A stretch of DNA of 52,900 nucleotides from Thermoplasmata archaeon (GTDB taxonomy: Archaea; Thermoplasmatota; Thermoplasmata; Lutacidiplasmatales; UBA184), in contig JAKAYL010000007.1 in assembly GCA_021809545.1 (NCBI GenBank), positions 1-52,900 of the forward strand. The letters run 5' to 3'. The position numbers and the translations under genes were made by a program. Below the pieces are notes generated by a model, which searched no databases, was not told where the DNA came from, and was given only the letters and a program-made list of their open reading frames with translations. Positions 24,923 through 33,754 of the stretch are shown piece by piece; positions within the stretch are counted from its first letter, which is position 1; each line of letters begins with the position of its first letter.

Positions 24923-25336
24923 TCACGCCGCGGGTGCGGGTCGAACGCGGAGGTCGATCAGGAGCAGGCCAAGTCCCGCCACCGTGGCCGCCCCGAGTGC
25001 GCAGGTGAGCGCCATCAGGATCGGCCCGAGATAGAAGAACACCGTGGGAGGCAGGCCCTCGATCCCGGCCACCGCCGTCACGATCCGCTGGAGCGGCGTT
25101 TGGGGCAGGAGCAGCAACTGGGCCACCCAGAGCACGAAACCGTAGAGCGCGGCCACGATCACTCCCACGAAGTAGTTCCGCTTCCAGGAAAGGAGACCGA
25201 AGAGGGAGACGACCGGCACTTCCGCCCACCAGTAGGGTGCTACGACGGCTACGACCGCTGCCAGGAGCGCCACCACCACGGCCAGCAGGTAGGGGATGAA
25301 CCGAGGGGGAACCCCGCGTGTCTTCAGATCCGTCAT
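24923..25336 (-). CDS. Small integral membrane protein
   Basis: A 137-residue protein with about four hydrophobic helices (YLLAVVVALLAAVVAVVAPY is the first) and a short basic N-terminus. No family was recognised. Its start overlaps the stop of the upstream penicillin-acylase-like gene by 4 nt, so it may be an accessory membrane partner of that exported hydrolase. Confidence 0.7.
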   Translation of the reverse strand: MTDLKTRGVPPRFIPYLLAVVVALLAAVVAVVAPYWWAEVPVVSLFGLLSWKRNYFVGVIVAALYGFVLWVAQLLLLPQTPLQRIVTAVAGIEGLPPTVFFYLGPILMALTCALGAATVAGLGLLLIDLRVRPAPAA

Positions 25337-28011
25337 GGCGACAGCCTCCAGGTGGAGACGACCCCCATGGGGAAGGGTCCCGTGTCACTGCTGATCACCG
25401 ACATGTCCACGTACTTGTGATTGAGCCAGAGGGGTAGTTGGTTGTCGTAGTAATTCGAGCCGATGTTCTCGCTCGTGCCGCCCGGGATGATCCCCCAGGA
25501 GGGTCCATCCGAAGGGGTCGTGACCATGCGCAGGGAGGAGCCGATGGAGACCTGGGTAAGGGGAACGGTGAGCGCCGGGCTGAAGGGAGCGACTCCCGGC
25601 GTGTAGCCGTCTCCCCACTGGGGATACGGTCCCTCCGCAAAGGAGGGGTAGCCCAAGATGGAGGGGATGGTCAGGGCGTGGACCCGCCCCCACGTCCATC
25701 CCGAGAGGTCGGGCGCGGCCGAGGAACCCCCGCCCAGGTGGGCCTGGAGTAGGTCGAGCGCATCCACCGCCGACGAAGTGCTCACCGCCGCCCAACCGCC
25801 GGGAAAGACGGTCGCGTTGGGGTCGCTGAAGGCGTAGCTGAAGACCTCGTTGGGGTCGGGAGGCGTGGCGTTGACGAGCCCCATCTTCGGAAGAAGAGGC
25901 GTGTAGACCTGGTTCAGGATCTCATTCCACCAGTAGGAATAGATGGTGGGCCCCACCTCCCCGGTCTGGAAGCTGCCGTTCCAATTCGTCAGGTAGGGCA
26001 GCGCCGCCTTGGCCAGGGCACCGGCGGATCCCGTGTTGGAGGCCGAGATGTTCTGCAGCGTCTTCTCGAGGATCGGAGCGTACATGACCGCCCAAGAGTC
26101 GGTCACATTGGCCTGGAGGGCCTGCATGTTGGCCGGGGGCATGCTGGGGTGGGTGTTGAGGTAGTTCCCGATGGTGTGGGCCCGGCCTCCCGGATCCCAC
26201 CAGCTACCGATGAAGGGGAAGGGATACTCTTGTCCGACCGTGGGTTGGTTGGGTGCATACAGGTAGCCACGGGCGGGGTCGACGACCTGCGGGCTGAGGT
26301 TCGAAGGAACGGCCCCGACCGGCTCGTACCCTCCCGAACCGTTGAGTGGCCCGCGAGAGCCGATGACCTCCACCGACTGGTTGTTGGGCATCGAGACCCG
26401 GATCAACGGATATTTGGCCGGGATGATCCAGCCGATGTGGTTGGCGCCGGTCGTAGCGTTGTGCTCGGCCATCATGAAGTTGAGCGTGGGGATATGCCAG
26501 TATTTTTCCAGGATCCCTGTCATCTGGCTGATGGAGACGGCGCGGTCGAAGAGGAGCTCGGAGAGCAATTCCCAGGTGGGTCCGGAACCCGCCCACCGGA
26601 CAGAGATACCATAGTTCCCGATGCGGCCCACGAGCGGGCCGTTGTTCGTCCAGGGGACACTTAGCGAGACCGACGCCCCGCCGTTCACCGAGATGGTCTG
26701 GTTCTGGTAGGTGAACGGGTGCCAGGTGCCGTTCGAGAGGTACGAGTCTCCCTGGAGCGTCTCGACGTAATCCTCGGCGGTCGCTCCGCCGGAATAGGTG
26801 AGCCCCCACGCCACGCTCCCGTCGTGTCCGATGAGGATTCCCGGGAGGCCGGCGAGAGCCCAGCCGCTCACTCCGTAGGAAGGGTCGTTCAGGTTCGTGG
26901 GGATCCAGAGGGAAGGGAGTTGAAGCGGAAGGTGGGGGTCGTTGGCCAGGAGCGGCATGCCGAGCCCCGTCTTGTTGGCGGAAACGACCCAGGAGTTGCT
27001 GCCCACACCCTCCGAGGCGGCTGCAGCGCCGAGCCCCGGGAGGAAGGGGTCCGAGACGTTGGCGAGCGCCGCCCGGAGCAGGGGGATCAATTGCTGGGTC
27101 TCGGCAGTGGGGATCCCGGTGGCCCAGGGTTGGGACCAGTCCTGGGAGAAGACGTAGGTCGAGTTGACCCCCTGTTCCTGGGCCAGGGAGACGTTGTTCA
27201 CGGAGCCGTTCCCGGGGAGGACGGTGTAGTTCTGATAGTAGGGAGGGTAGATCGGATAGAGGTGGTTGAAGGTGGAGTCTCCGAGAGTTGCAGCGGCGAG
27301 CCCCCCCTCGAGCGGCTCTACGATGCCGGCGGTCTGGGAGAGCACCATGAGCCGCTCGAAGCAGAGGGAGGCAAAGGGAGTCCAGTGAAAGGGGGAAACC
27401 CCGAGGGCTTTGAAGGGGAGAGGGAGGGCGTTGTGCGCCTCCGCATAGGCGATGTACGCGTTGACCCCGTCGCTAAAGGCATTGAAGTCCGCGGCCACCG
27501 CCGGATCCTGGGAGGGGAGCCCGGTGGCCATCTGGGCGGCGGCATGCGGGATGCCGAGGTAACGGAACGTCATGTCGGACCCGAGCGCGCTCGGGCCAAG
27601 CCAGGAGGAGAGGTTCCCCTGGGCCATCATGCTCTGGGCCTCCATCTGGAAGAGCCGGTCCGAGGCCTGGACGAACCCCTGGGCGTAGAACAGGTCGGCG
27701 TCGTCCGCAGCGTAGATGTAGACGGTGCCCGCCCCGTTCCTCACGACGGTGACCTTGTGCTGGAGGCCGGAGAGGGTGAAGCTCTGGTTCCCCCACGAGC
27801 TGTAGGTGGCGTCGGTGAAGATGCCGACCTCGGGGTCCAGGAGCACGAGCGTCCCGTTGAGGACGAAGCCGACGACGATCAGGAGGACCAAGGGTACAAG
27901 AAAGGAGGCCGCGGCCCGGACGCGCTTTCGTCGAGGGGAAGCCGCCCGTCGGGACTTCGGTTTCTTCTCCTCGGGAACTGCTTCCGTGGCCTTGTCTGGC
28001 TCTCCCGACAT
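25333..28011 (-). CDS. Penicillin amidase (acylase)-family Ntn hydrolase, membrane-anchored
   Basis: An 892-residue protein. A basic cytoplasmic stretch (~30 residues) precedes a membrane segment (SFLVPLVLLIVVGFVLN), so the enzyme is exposed outside the cell. The alpha-chain region follows (AQGFVQASDRLFQME). The autoprocessing site and nucleophile Ser lie in GVGSNSWVVS near residue 336. NDPHLPLQLPSLW follows as in other members. Family members hydrolyse amide bonds, for example of acylated amino acids or acyl-homoserine lactones. The substrate is not predictable. Length is typical of the unprocessed precursor. Confidence 0.88.
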   Translation of the reverse strand: MSGEPDKATEAVPEEKKPKSRRAASPRRKRVRAAASFLVPLVLLIVVGFVLNGTLVLLDPEVGIFTDATYSSWGNQSFTLSGLQHKVTVVRNGAGTVYIYAADDADLFYAQGFVQASDRLFQMEAQSMMAQGNLSSWLGPSALGSDMTFRYLGIPHAAAQMATGLPSQDPAVAADFNAFSDGVNAYIAYAEAHNALPLPFKALGVSPFHWTPFASLCFERLMVLSQTAGIVEPLEGGLAAATLGDSTFNHLYPIYPPYYQNYTVLPGNGSVNNVSLAQEQGVNSTYVFSQDWSQPWATGIPTAETQQLIPLLRAALANVSDPFLPGLGAAAASEGVGSNSWVVSANKTGLGMPLLANDPHLPLQLPSLWIPTNLNDPSYGVSGWALAGLPGILIGHDGSVAWGLTYSGGATAEDYVETLQGDSYLSNGTWHPFTYQNQTISVNGGASVSLSVPWTNNGPLVGRIGNYGISVRWAGSGPTWELLSELLFDRAVSISQMTGILEKYWHIPTLNFMMAEHNATTGANHIGWIIPAKYPLIRVSMPNNQSVEVIGSRGPLNGSGGYEPVGAVPSNLSPQVVDPARGYLYAPNQPTVGQEYPFPFIGSWWDPGGRAHTIGNYLNTHPSMPPANMQALQANVTDSWAVMYAPILEKTLQNISASNTGSAGALAKAALPYLTNWNGSFQTGEVGPTIYSYWWNEILNQVYTPLLPKMGLVNATPPDPNEVFSYAFSDPNATVFPGGWAAVSTSSAVDALDLLQAHLGGGSSAAPDLSGWTWGRVHALTIPSILGYPSFAEGPYPQWGDGYTPGVAPFSPALTVPLTQVSIGSSLRMVTTPSDGPSWGIIPGGTSENIGSNYYDNQLPLWLNHKYVDMSVISSDTGPFPMGVVSTWRLSP

Positions 28012-28067
28012 CGGTACATGGGCCAGAGCCCCAAAAGGGATGAACCTTTGGGGAAGTCCGGGTCTCC

Positions 28068-29060
28068 CTACTCTCCCCGGAGCGGGGCGCCGTTGGCCGG
28101 CTCGTTGCTCACCACATTCTTGAGGGTCCCGAGCCCGTCGATGGTCCCCTCAAGGATGTCGCCCGCCTTGATCGCCCGTTCGGGTTTGCCGAACTCGAAC
28201 CCCGGGGCGGAAGCGATGGCCCCGAGCGTGATCAGGTCGCCCGACTCGAGGGTGATACCCTGGGAAAGGTGGTGGATCACGTCCGCCACCGGGAACAGGA
28301 AGTCCTCCGTCGTCCCCGACTGGCGGAGCGCGCCGTTGACCTTGAGTTCCATCTTGAGCCCCTTCGGCTCCGCGATCTCGTCCCGGGCGACGACGCCCGG
28401 CCCGACCGCGAGGCTGTAGTCCAAGCCTTGACCGAGAACCCAATCCGCAGGTCTTCCGGCCTCCGCGAACTGTAGTCCCTGGTAGCTCACGTTGTTGACG
28501 ACCGTGAAACCGGCGACGTGCTCCAGGGCCTTCTCCCGGGCGATCCGTCGGCCCCCCTTCATGAGCACCACGCCCAGCTGGACCTCGGCCTCGGGTCGCT
28601 GGTCCGGCGCCATGAGGAAGATGGGTTGCTCGTGCCCGACCAAAGTGTTGGTGAACCGGGCGAAGGCGTAGGGCCGTTTGGGAGGCTCCTGACCCTGCTC
28701 CTTCGCGTGGGCCGCACTGTTGACCGCCACGGAGAGGATCTTGGCTCCGGGGAGGACGGGAGGAAGGTAGGACACCTTCTCTCCGTTCTTGAAGAAGTAG
28801 CGCGCCCCGGTCGCCGCCCGGGGGGTCCAACCGGATTTCCGGCGCTCGTCGATGTAGCTCTGGATCGTGTTGGCGAGCGCGACCGATTCGGCCCCGCCGG
28901 AAAGGAACGCCTTCAGGTCCCGGAAGCGGCTCGGGTCCGCCCCCTTGACCGGCTTGGTCGCGAAGAAGTCCCGGCAGGCGATATCGAGATCGAGAAACCC
29001 TTCGGGGGTGCGCATTCCAAAGTGGCGGTCTCCGTCCAGGAAGAAGTAGCAGAGTCTCAT
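28068..29060 (-). CDS. Fumarylacetoacetate hydrolase (FAH)-family protein
   Basis: A 330-residue protein with an FAH-type domain in its second half: EAEVQLGVVLMKGGRRI, HVAGFTVVNNVSYQGLQ, LGQGLDYSLAVGPGVV and SGDLITLGAIAS. The fold is used for hydrolysis, decarboxylation or isomerisation of oxo-acids, often in aromatic catabolism. The family NDVSxRD segment, with a metal-binding Asp, reads NNVSYQG here, so metal binding and catalysis may be altered. No direct link to the benzoyl-CoA genes is visible beyond general function. Confidence 0.8.
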   Translation of the reverse strand: MRLCYFFLDGDRHFGMRTPEGFLDLDIACRDFFATKPVKGADPSRFRDLKAFLSGGAESVALANTIQSYIDERRKSGWTPRAATGARYFFKNGEKVSYLPPVLPGAKILSVAVNSAAHAKEQGQEPPKRPYAFARFTNTLVGHEQPIFLMAPDQRPEAEVQLGVVLMKGGRRIAREKALEHVAGFTVVNNVSYQGLQFAEAGRPADWVLGQGLDYSLAVGPGVVARDEIAEPKGLKMELKVNGALRQSGTTEDFLFPVADVIHHLSQGITLESGDLITLGAIASAPGFEFGKPERAIKAGDILEGTIDGLGTLKNVVSNEPANGAPLRGE

Positions 29061-29123
29061 TTCCTTCTGGTCAGTCTTATGGCCACTAGAAGATAGCTTT
29101 TCAGTCTCCGGAACGCTACTGTT

Positions 29124-29606
29124 TCACTGCCGTACGGGGGGGCCCGAGATCTTTCCCGTCATGACGTAGTCCTTGAACTGATGGAGAAGATCGTTCCAGT
29201 AGTGGAAGTGCCAGGAGCGGGCCGCCTCCCAGTCCTCTCCCGCACCCCATCCCTTGTGCTCCAGCGTCACATCGATGCCCTCGGGACAGGTGTCCACCCG
29301 GATGTTCACCGTGGTCAGCTTCCCTTCCTGGTTCATGAGCTCCGCGAACCGGGGAGGCGCTTTCCAGGTGAAGGTGAATTCGGCTTGGTCCTTGTAGAGC
29401 AGGATCCGGCATCCCTGGGTCGAGTTCTTCGGAGGGTTCTCCTCGTCCCAGAACAGCTCGAAGGCTCCTCCTTCGTAGGGCTCGAGGTGGACGCGGGGGG
29501 CGAACCATTTCTCCAGGTGCTCGGGGCGGATGAGTCCCTCCCAGACATCCGAGATGGGAAGCTGCGGCGTCACTTGGAGCAGGATGTCGTCCGCGGGGAA
29601 TTCCAT
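29124..29606 (-). CDS. AHSA1/SRPBCC-family protein
   Basis: A 160-residue START/Bet v1-like protein. Family pattern: VTPQLPISDVWEGL, HLEKWFAP, EGGAFELFW, and a long C-terminal helix with SWHFHYWNDLLHQFKDYV. AHSA1-type domains bind hydrophobic ligands or partner proteins; function here is unknown. A minus-strand TATA box (AATTATAT, 29628-29635) is about 25 bp from the ATG, so the transcript is probably leaderless. Confidence 0.83.
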   Translation of the reverse strand: MEFPADDILLQVTPQLPISDVWEGLIRPEHLEKWFAPRVHLEPYEGGAFELFWDEENPPKNSTQGCRILLYKDQAEFTFTWKAPPRFAELMNQEGKLTTVNIRVDTCPEGIDVTLEHKGWGAGEDWEAARSWHFHYWNDLLHQFKDYVMTGKISGPPVRQ

Positions 29607-29627
29607 GCCCTCTCTACGCGGAGCCCC

Positions 29628-29635
29628 ATATAATT
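29628..29635 (-). promoter_or_regulatory. TATA box of the AHSA1-like gene
   Basis: AATTATAT on the minus strand about 25 bp before the ATG at 29606. A perfect dyad GCGGTCA-g-TGACCGC lies 40-60 bp further upstream at 29675-29689 and could be an operator. Confidence 0.6.
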
Positions 29636-29730
29636 GTTAGTTCGCCAAATTGGGTACAAAACCATCGTTCGGTGGCGGTCAGTGACCGCGAAAGTGGAGG
29701 GGTCTTGTCCCGTAACGAAACCCACCGGTC

Positions 29731-29743
29731 TCCGCTCTCAGCG
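29731..29743 (-). terminator. Possible tRNA 3' hairpin
   Basis: CCGCT-ctc-AGCGG forms a short hairpin about 13 nt beyond the 3' end of tRNA-Pro. It could aid termination or processing. No strong T-run follows, so this is weak. Confidence 0.25.
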
Positions 29744-29755
29744 GGCTCGAACTAA

Positions 29756-29830
29756 TGGGACTGTCCGGATTTGAACCGGAGTCACAGCGTCCCGAACGCC
29801 ATAGGATGGACCAAGCTACCCCACAGTCCC
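29756..29830 (-). tRNA. tRNA-Pro (anticodon CGG)
   Basis: A 75-nt cloverleaf on the minus strand. The acceptor stem GGGACTG pairs with CAGTCCC and is followed by discriminator A. The D-arm has GGGGTAGC and GG. The anticodon stem TGGCG/CGCTG encloses loop TTCGGGA, giving CGG in positions 34-36. The T-arm is TCCGG-TTCAAAT-CCGGA. No intron is seen, and CCA is not encoded. A weak TATA-like TTTAAGAGAT lies about 30 bp upstream, overlapping the tpiA stop. Confidence 0.95.
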
Positions 29831-29852
29831 GTGCTGGGAGCGGCACACCGCA

Positions 29853-30557
29853 CTATCTCTTAAAGCCACCCATGAGTTCCCGGATGGCTCCGGCGGGGTC
29901 CTTGGAGGCGGCGACAGCGCTGGAGACCAAGATGCCCTCCGCTCCCAGTTCCAGGGCTTTGCGGACATCCTCTCCCGAACGGATCCCGGCACCGCAGAGG
30001 ACCTTGGTGTGGGGCGCGACCTCCCGGACCGCGGCGACCGCCCCGCTGACGATCTCGGGCTTAGCCACCGAGACGGAGATGTTCCCTCCGATGAGCTCGG
30101 GCGGCTCGATGGCCAGGTAGGGGGGTTGGCACTCGCCGGCCAGGGCCCGTGCCTGGGCGAGATTCCCGGCACAGACCACTGTGGTGAGGCCCGCCTCTTT
30201 CAGCATCCGGCTGATGGCGCTCACAGATTCGGACGGGACCTGGTGCTCGGAGTGGTTGACCAGGCTTCCCCGCACCTGGGCGGCGACGAGCGCCTCGGGG
30301 ATCAGGAATCCGGTCCGGGCCCCAGGGGGAAAGGGGTCGACGTGCTGGGCAAGGACGGGCATGGAAAGTGCCTGGCTCATGGCATAGAGGAGGGAGGAAG
30401 AGGGGGCGACGGCCACGGCGACCCCGAGGGATTCCCCGATCGCTTGGAGCTGGGAGGCGATCTCCATCGCGGCTTTTCCCAACGAGGTGGGGTAGGACTT
30501 GAGGTTGAGGAGGAAGAGGGGGGTGCCCAGTTCCCTATGCCCGGCTGTGCGTGCCAT
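29853..30557 (-). CDS. tpiA: Triosephosphate isomerase, archaeal type
   Basis: Interconverts dihydroxyacetone phosphate and glyceraldehyde-3-phosphate. The ~234-residue archaeal-type short barrel shows the catalytic Lys in LNLKSYP, the catalytic His in LVNHSEHQ, and the catalytic Glu in LAIEPPELIGG. The phosphate loop is CGAGIRSGED with ILVSSAV. I use the ATG at 30557 (MARTAGHREL); an upstream in-frame ATG at 30596 would add an unlikely N-terminus. It overlaps the end of a small upstream gene by 23 nt. Confidence 0.9.
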   Translation of the reverse strand: MARTAGHRELGTPLFLLNLKSYPTSLGKAAMEIASQLQAIGESLGVAVAVAPSSSLLYAMSQALSMPVLAQHVDPFPPGARTGFLIPEALVAAQVRGSLVNHSEHQVPSESVSAISRMLKEAGLTTVVCAGNLAQARALAGECQPPYLAIEPPELIGGNISVSVAKPEIVSGAVAAVREVAPHTKVLCGAGIRSGEDVRKALELGAEGILVSSAVAASKDPAGAIRELMGGFKR

Positions 30558-30741
30558 GCTTCGTGTGCCGGGGCCTCGAGCAGATCGAGTACTCATCGCC
30601 GTCGAAGAAGATCTCCCGGTCCGGGTGTTTCTTCCGGAGTTGCTCGATCATCGAAAGTACCGTCTCCAGCGTTACCGTTTCATCCGTCGGGTCGAAATGG
30701 TGATGCACGGTCTTCTCGCTCTTTCGGCCCGCACCCACCAT
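30535..30741 (-). CDS. Small conserved-looking protein upstream of tpiA
   Basis: A 68-residue acidic/basic mixed protein starting MVGAGRKSEKTVHHHFDP. The central part forms one amphipathic helix (LETVLSMIEQLRKKHP) followed by REIFFDGDEYSIC. The ATG at 30741 is about 28 bp from a symmetric TATA box at 30764-30773, so a leaderless start fits. It overlaps tpiA by 23 nt and is likely co-transcribed. No family was recognised. Confidence 0.6.
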   Translation of the reverse strand: MVGAGRKSEKTVHHHFDPTDETVTLETVLSMIEQLRKKHPDREIFFDGDEYSICSRPRHTKHGTHSRA

Positions 30742-30763
30742 CAAGGTATTGTTTAGGATAGCT

Positions 30764-30773
30764 GATATAAATA
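30764..30773. promoter_or_regulatory. Shared TATA box for divergent tpiA-operon and MFS gene
   Basis: GATATAAATA on plus reads TATTTATATC on minus. It is centred 28 bp from the minus-strand ATG at 30741 and about 36 bp from the plus-strand GTG at 30805. One AT-rich element seems to serve both directions. Confidence 0.5.
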
Positions 30774-30804
30774 GGTTCGGCTCGTTATCCGGTGAGGCGA
30801 GACG

Positions 30805-32244
30805 GTGGCACATCCTTCCAATCCGGACTTCCATATCAAGGAACCGGGGACCCGTGCTTCCTCCTCGGACCTCTGGTTCTTCTCCTATCTTCCCTGGTCG
30901 CTCTACAACGGTCTTTCCACGCCCCTCATCCCGCTCCTGGCGATCGCGCTCTACCACAGCGATTCCCCGCTCATCATCGCGGCGGTCGTCGCCGCCTCGA
31001 CGCTGACGGAGGTTCCGTTCACGATCTTCTGGGGAAACATCTCGGACAGGATCCGTCATCGGAAGTACTTCGTGGTCCTTTCCTTCCTGGCCACGGGCAT
31101 CGTGCTCATCGCCATGCCTTTCGCCCCGAACCTGAACGACTTCCTCCTCCTCAACGTCCTGGAAGGGATCTGCTCCTCCGCGAGCACTCCCATCGGGACC
31201 GTACTGCTGCTCGAGACCCGGCGCAAGCAATGGTGGGCCCGCGACGTCGGGGTCTTCGGGCTCGTCTCCGGTCTCGGGACGGCCGCCGGGCTGGCCCTCG
31301 GGGGTCTCTGGCTCACGGGCGCCGCCACCCTCGACGCCCAGGTCTTCAATGTGGTGTTCGCCATGCAGTTCCTGGTGCTCCTCTCGGGGGCCCTCGCGTT
31401 CGCTTCTGGTCTCACAGCCAATGCCTGGATCGAGGAGCCGGAATCGTACCTGGACCGGGACGCGGTGGAGGCGGACATCCGGATCCACCGCGGGGTCATC
31501 GAGAGGATACGGGGCTTCCGGAAACGGGTCCTGAACGTGCTGGACCTTGCGAAGGGAGAGGAGATCCCCCTGACCTTCATGGAATGGCTCCTCTTCATCT
31601 CCCTCCTTCTGGAGAGCTTCGGCTCGCAGACCTTCTACGGCACGTTCATCTACTACCTGACGGCCGCTTCGGGCGCGGCGCTCGGCCAGAACATGGTCTT
31701 CTTCGTCTTCCTCGCCTCGGCGGTCGCCTCGACCGCGCTCTTCTATCACAGCGGAATCGCGGTGGAGCGCTATTCCCCGAAGTACATCTTCATCGAAAGC
31801 CTGCTGGCGCGGGCCTTCCTCATTCCGGTGTTCCTCTTCGCGGGGGTCTACTTCGCGGGAGACTCCTCCCACATGGCCATCGTCATGATGGGGCTCAACG
31901 GGGCGATGGGTCTCCTCTTTGCCTTCTCGAGCACGGCCAGCACCCTGTTCCTCCTGCGGCTCATGCGGGGCTCGGAGAACAAGGGGAAAGCCTTGGGGAT
32001 CTACAACGCGGTGGTCGGGTTCGGGGGTCTTGCGGGGACGATCTTCGGGGGTTGGATCTATTCGACCTACAACTCCACGATCGCCTACCTCGTTGCCACG
32101 GGGATCATCGTGGTCGGGGCAGTGCTCCTCTTGCCGATCCCCCTCCGTATGACGCCGTACCGCCACCGGCACATGCCGATGAAGCCCGTCGAGACCCCCG
32201 CGAAACAGCCGGCCAAGCCCACGCTCCGGCCGTGGGAAGTCTAA
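30805..32244 (+). CDS. Major facilitator superfamily transporter
   Basis: A 479-residue membrane protein with about 12 hydrophobic helices. The conserved loop between helices 2 and 3 appears as GNISDRIRHRKY, the MFS motif A form. A longer cytoplasmic loop (residues ~210-250, acidic/basic with DIRIHRGVIERIRGFRKR) separates the two halves. The substrate cannot be assigned. It starts at GTG and its stop overlaps the convergent gene by 4 nt. Confidence 0.87.
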   Translation: MAHPSNPDFHIKEPGTRASSSDLWFFSYLPWSLYNGLSTPLIPLLAIALYHSDSPLIIAAVVAASTLTEVPFTIFWGNISDRIRHRKYFVVLSFLATGIVLIAMPFAPNLNDFLLLNVLEGICSSASTPIGTVLLLETRRKQWWARDVGVFGLVSGLGTAAGLALGGLWLTGAATLDAQVFNVVFAMQFLVLLSGALAFASGLTANAWIEEPESYLDRDAVEADIRIHRGVIERIRGFRKRVLNVLDLAKGEEIPLTFMEWLLFISLLLESFGSQTFYGTFIYYLTAASGAALGQNMVFFVFLASAVASTALFYHSGIAVERYSPKYIFIESLLARAFLIPVFLFAGVYFAGDSSHMAIVMMGLNGAMGLLFAFSSTASTLFLLRLMRGSENKGKALGIYNAVVGFGGLAGTIFGGWIYSTYNSTIAYLVATGIIVVGAVLLLPIPLRMTPYRHRHMPMKPVETPAKQPAKPTLRPWEV

Positions 32245-32705
32245 ACCCCGAGCTCTCCGAAGAGGACCCGGATGAGAAGGCCGACGGCCAAGTAGGCCAC
32301 GAAAGCCTCCAGCTCGTGGGGATAACGATCGACTTGGATCGAGCGGAAGCGGGCCCTCCCCTCGACCACGACCTCCGTGCCACGCAACATCGAAAAGCGC
32401 CCCGTGATCTTTTCGTGGAGGGCATACTCCACCCCGTCGTAGGTGATCTTGGACGGGCCGAAGAGGTTGGAGACAGTGCGCCACTTGTGCTCCTCGACTT
32501 GGATCATGATCTCGTCCTTCACCGGGTAGTACGAGACGCTGGCGATCCCCTCGCCTTCCTTCCGCTCCTTCCCTGCGGGGTAGATGGTGTAGTGGGTGGT
32601 GAAGAGCGCCGAAAGCGCTCCGGCTATCCTTCCCTTCCACGTAGGTGTCGGAACTGCCGTCCACTCGGTCGCGCCGATCTCGACGGAGATGACGTTCTTC
32701 AGCAC
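32241..32705 (-). CDS. Uncharacterised protein with C-terminal hydrophobic helix
   Basis: A 154-residue protein rich in beta-strand-like segments (TTHYTIYPAGKERK, GIASVSYYPVKDEIMIQV, KITYDGVEYALHEKIT), ending in a hydrophobic helix (LEAFVAYLAVGLLIRVLF). The frame is open further upstream, but a TATA-like GCATATACG at 32752-32760 predicts transcription from near 32730. The GTG at 32705 is then the first likely start, giving a leader of about 25 nt. No family was recognised. Confidence 0.6.
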   Translation of the reverse strand: MLKNVISVEIGATEWTAVPTPTWKGRIAGALSALFTTHYTIYPAGKERKEGEGIASVSYYPVKDEIMIQVEEHKWRTVSNLFGPSKITYDGVEYALHEKITGRFSMLRGTEVVVEGRARFRSIQVDRYPHELEAFVAYLAVGLLIRVLFGELGV

Positions 32706-32877
32706 ACGTGCTGTAGCAACGATCTTCTTGATGAGGCGCCGAACAGGGCTCGGCGTATATGCTTTCCCGTCGCCAACTTCGGCGGACCCTCGGAGACGTG
32801 GCCCCGGCTCCCGGATCCAACGGGCACGGACCCCGCAGGAGCGAAAAGGTAAGGAGCTCCCCTCGCTGGGATGGGCC

Positions 32878-33372
32878 ATGATACGTTTGGTACCCATGCG
32901 GTCAGAGGACTACCGTCGCTCCATGGAGCGTTTGATCCAGGAGTACGCCGAGGACCACATCCGGACCGGGCGCTGGACCCGGGAAGAAGGACCCACCGAG
33001 GCGCGCAAGGAGGTCGAGCGCCTGCTTCCCCAGGGACTCCGTACACCGGGCCACTACCTCCTCTCGATCGTGACCTCTCCCGGAGAGGAGAGGGTCGGGG
33101 AACTCTGGCTTGCCGCGGCCCCTTCCGAGGGCCCCCGTCGGGGTTTCATCTACGACCTCCTCGTCTACGCCCCGTTCCGGCGCAAAGGATACGCGCGGGA
33201 GGGAATGCTCGCCCTGGAGGAGTTCGCCCGTGAGAAGGGGATGACCTCGCTCGGACTGCACGTCTTCGCGCACAATTCGGGCGCCCGAGCCCTCTACGAA
33301 CTGCTGGGATACCGGACCACCGACCTCGTGATGGTGAAGGACCTCCCCCACCCCTCCTCCCCTCCGAAATGA
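32878..33372 (+). CDS. GNAT-family N-acetyltransferase
   Basis: A 164-residue acetyltransferase. The fold is visible from MIRLVPMRSEDYRRS through the acetyl-CoA pyrophosphate loop YAPFRRKGYAREGMLALEEFA (a Q/RxxGxG/A form), then LGLHVFAHNSGARALYELLGY. The substrate is unknown; an amine or protein N-terminus is typical. The ATG at 32878 gives the family N-terminus. Confidence 0.85.
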   Translation: MIRLVPMRSEDYRRSMERLIQEYAEDHIRTGRWTREEGPTEARKEVERLLPQGLRTPGHYLLSIVTSPGEERVGELWLAAAPSEGPRRGFIYDLLVYAPFRRKGYAREGMLALEEFAREKGMTSLGLHVFAHNSGARALYELLGYRTTDLVMVKDLPHPSSPPK

Positions 33373-33437
33373 ACGTCGGGCGCGAGGCGGCGGCGCGGAG
33401 CAGAAAGGCTCATTAGAGACCGCCCTCTGGTCCCGCC

Positions 33438-33740
33438 GTGAGCGAGAAGGCACAGAAGCGCAGCCACACCCCAAAGCTGGACGCGGAGCTCCTCGAGCGG
33501 TACCAGAAGAATCCGAAGGCCTTCCGGGCCCGGACCACGTGGAACCTGGTCGTCGGCATCTTCTTCCTCGCGTTCGCCGCCCTCATCTCTTTCCTTGCCA
33601 TCAAGGTCATGGGCCCGGCCTACGGAGGGGATGCGATGCTCCTCATGGCCGCCACCGCTGGCCTGATCGCCATTGCCATCCTCGATGACGCCCGGTGGCG
33701 CATGAAGCTGGCTGCGCCGAGCGCACCCGCCGCCCAGTAG
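33438..33740 (+). CDS. Small two-helix membrane protein
   Basis: A 100-residue protein beginning at GTG (MSEKAQKRSHTPKL). A charged N-terminal ~30 residues is followed by two hydrophobic helices (VVGIFFLAFAALISFLAIKV and MLLMAATAGLIAIAIL). No family was recognised. It lies 14 nt before the HAD phosphatase gene in the same orientation. Confidence 0.65.
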   Translation: MSEKAQKRSHTPKLDAELLERYQKNPKAFRARTTWNLVVGIFFLAFAALISFLAIKVMGPAYGGDAMLLMAATAGLIAIAILDDARWRMKLAAPSAPAAQ

Positions 33741-33754
33741 GCATCCGCTTTCCC

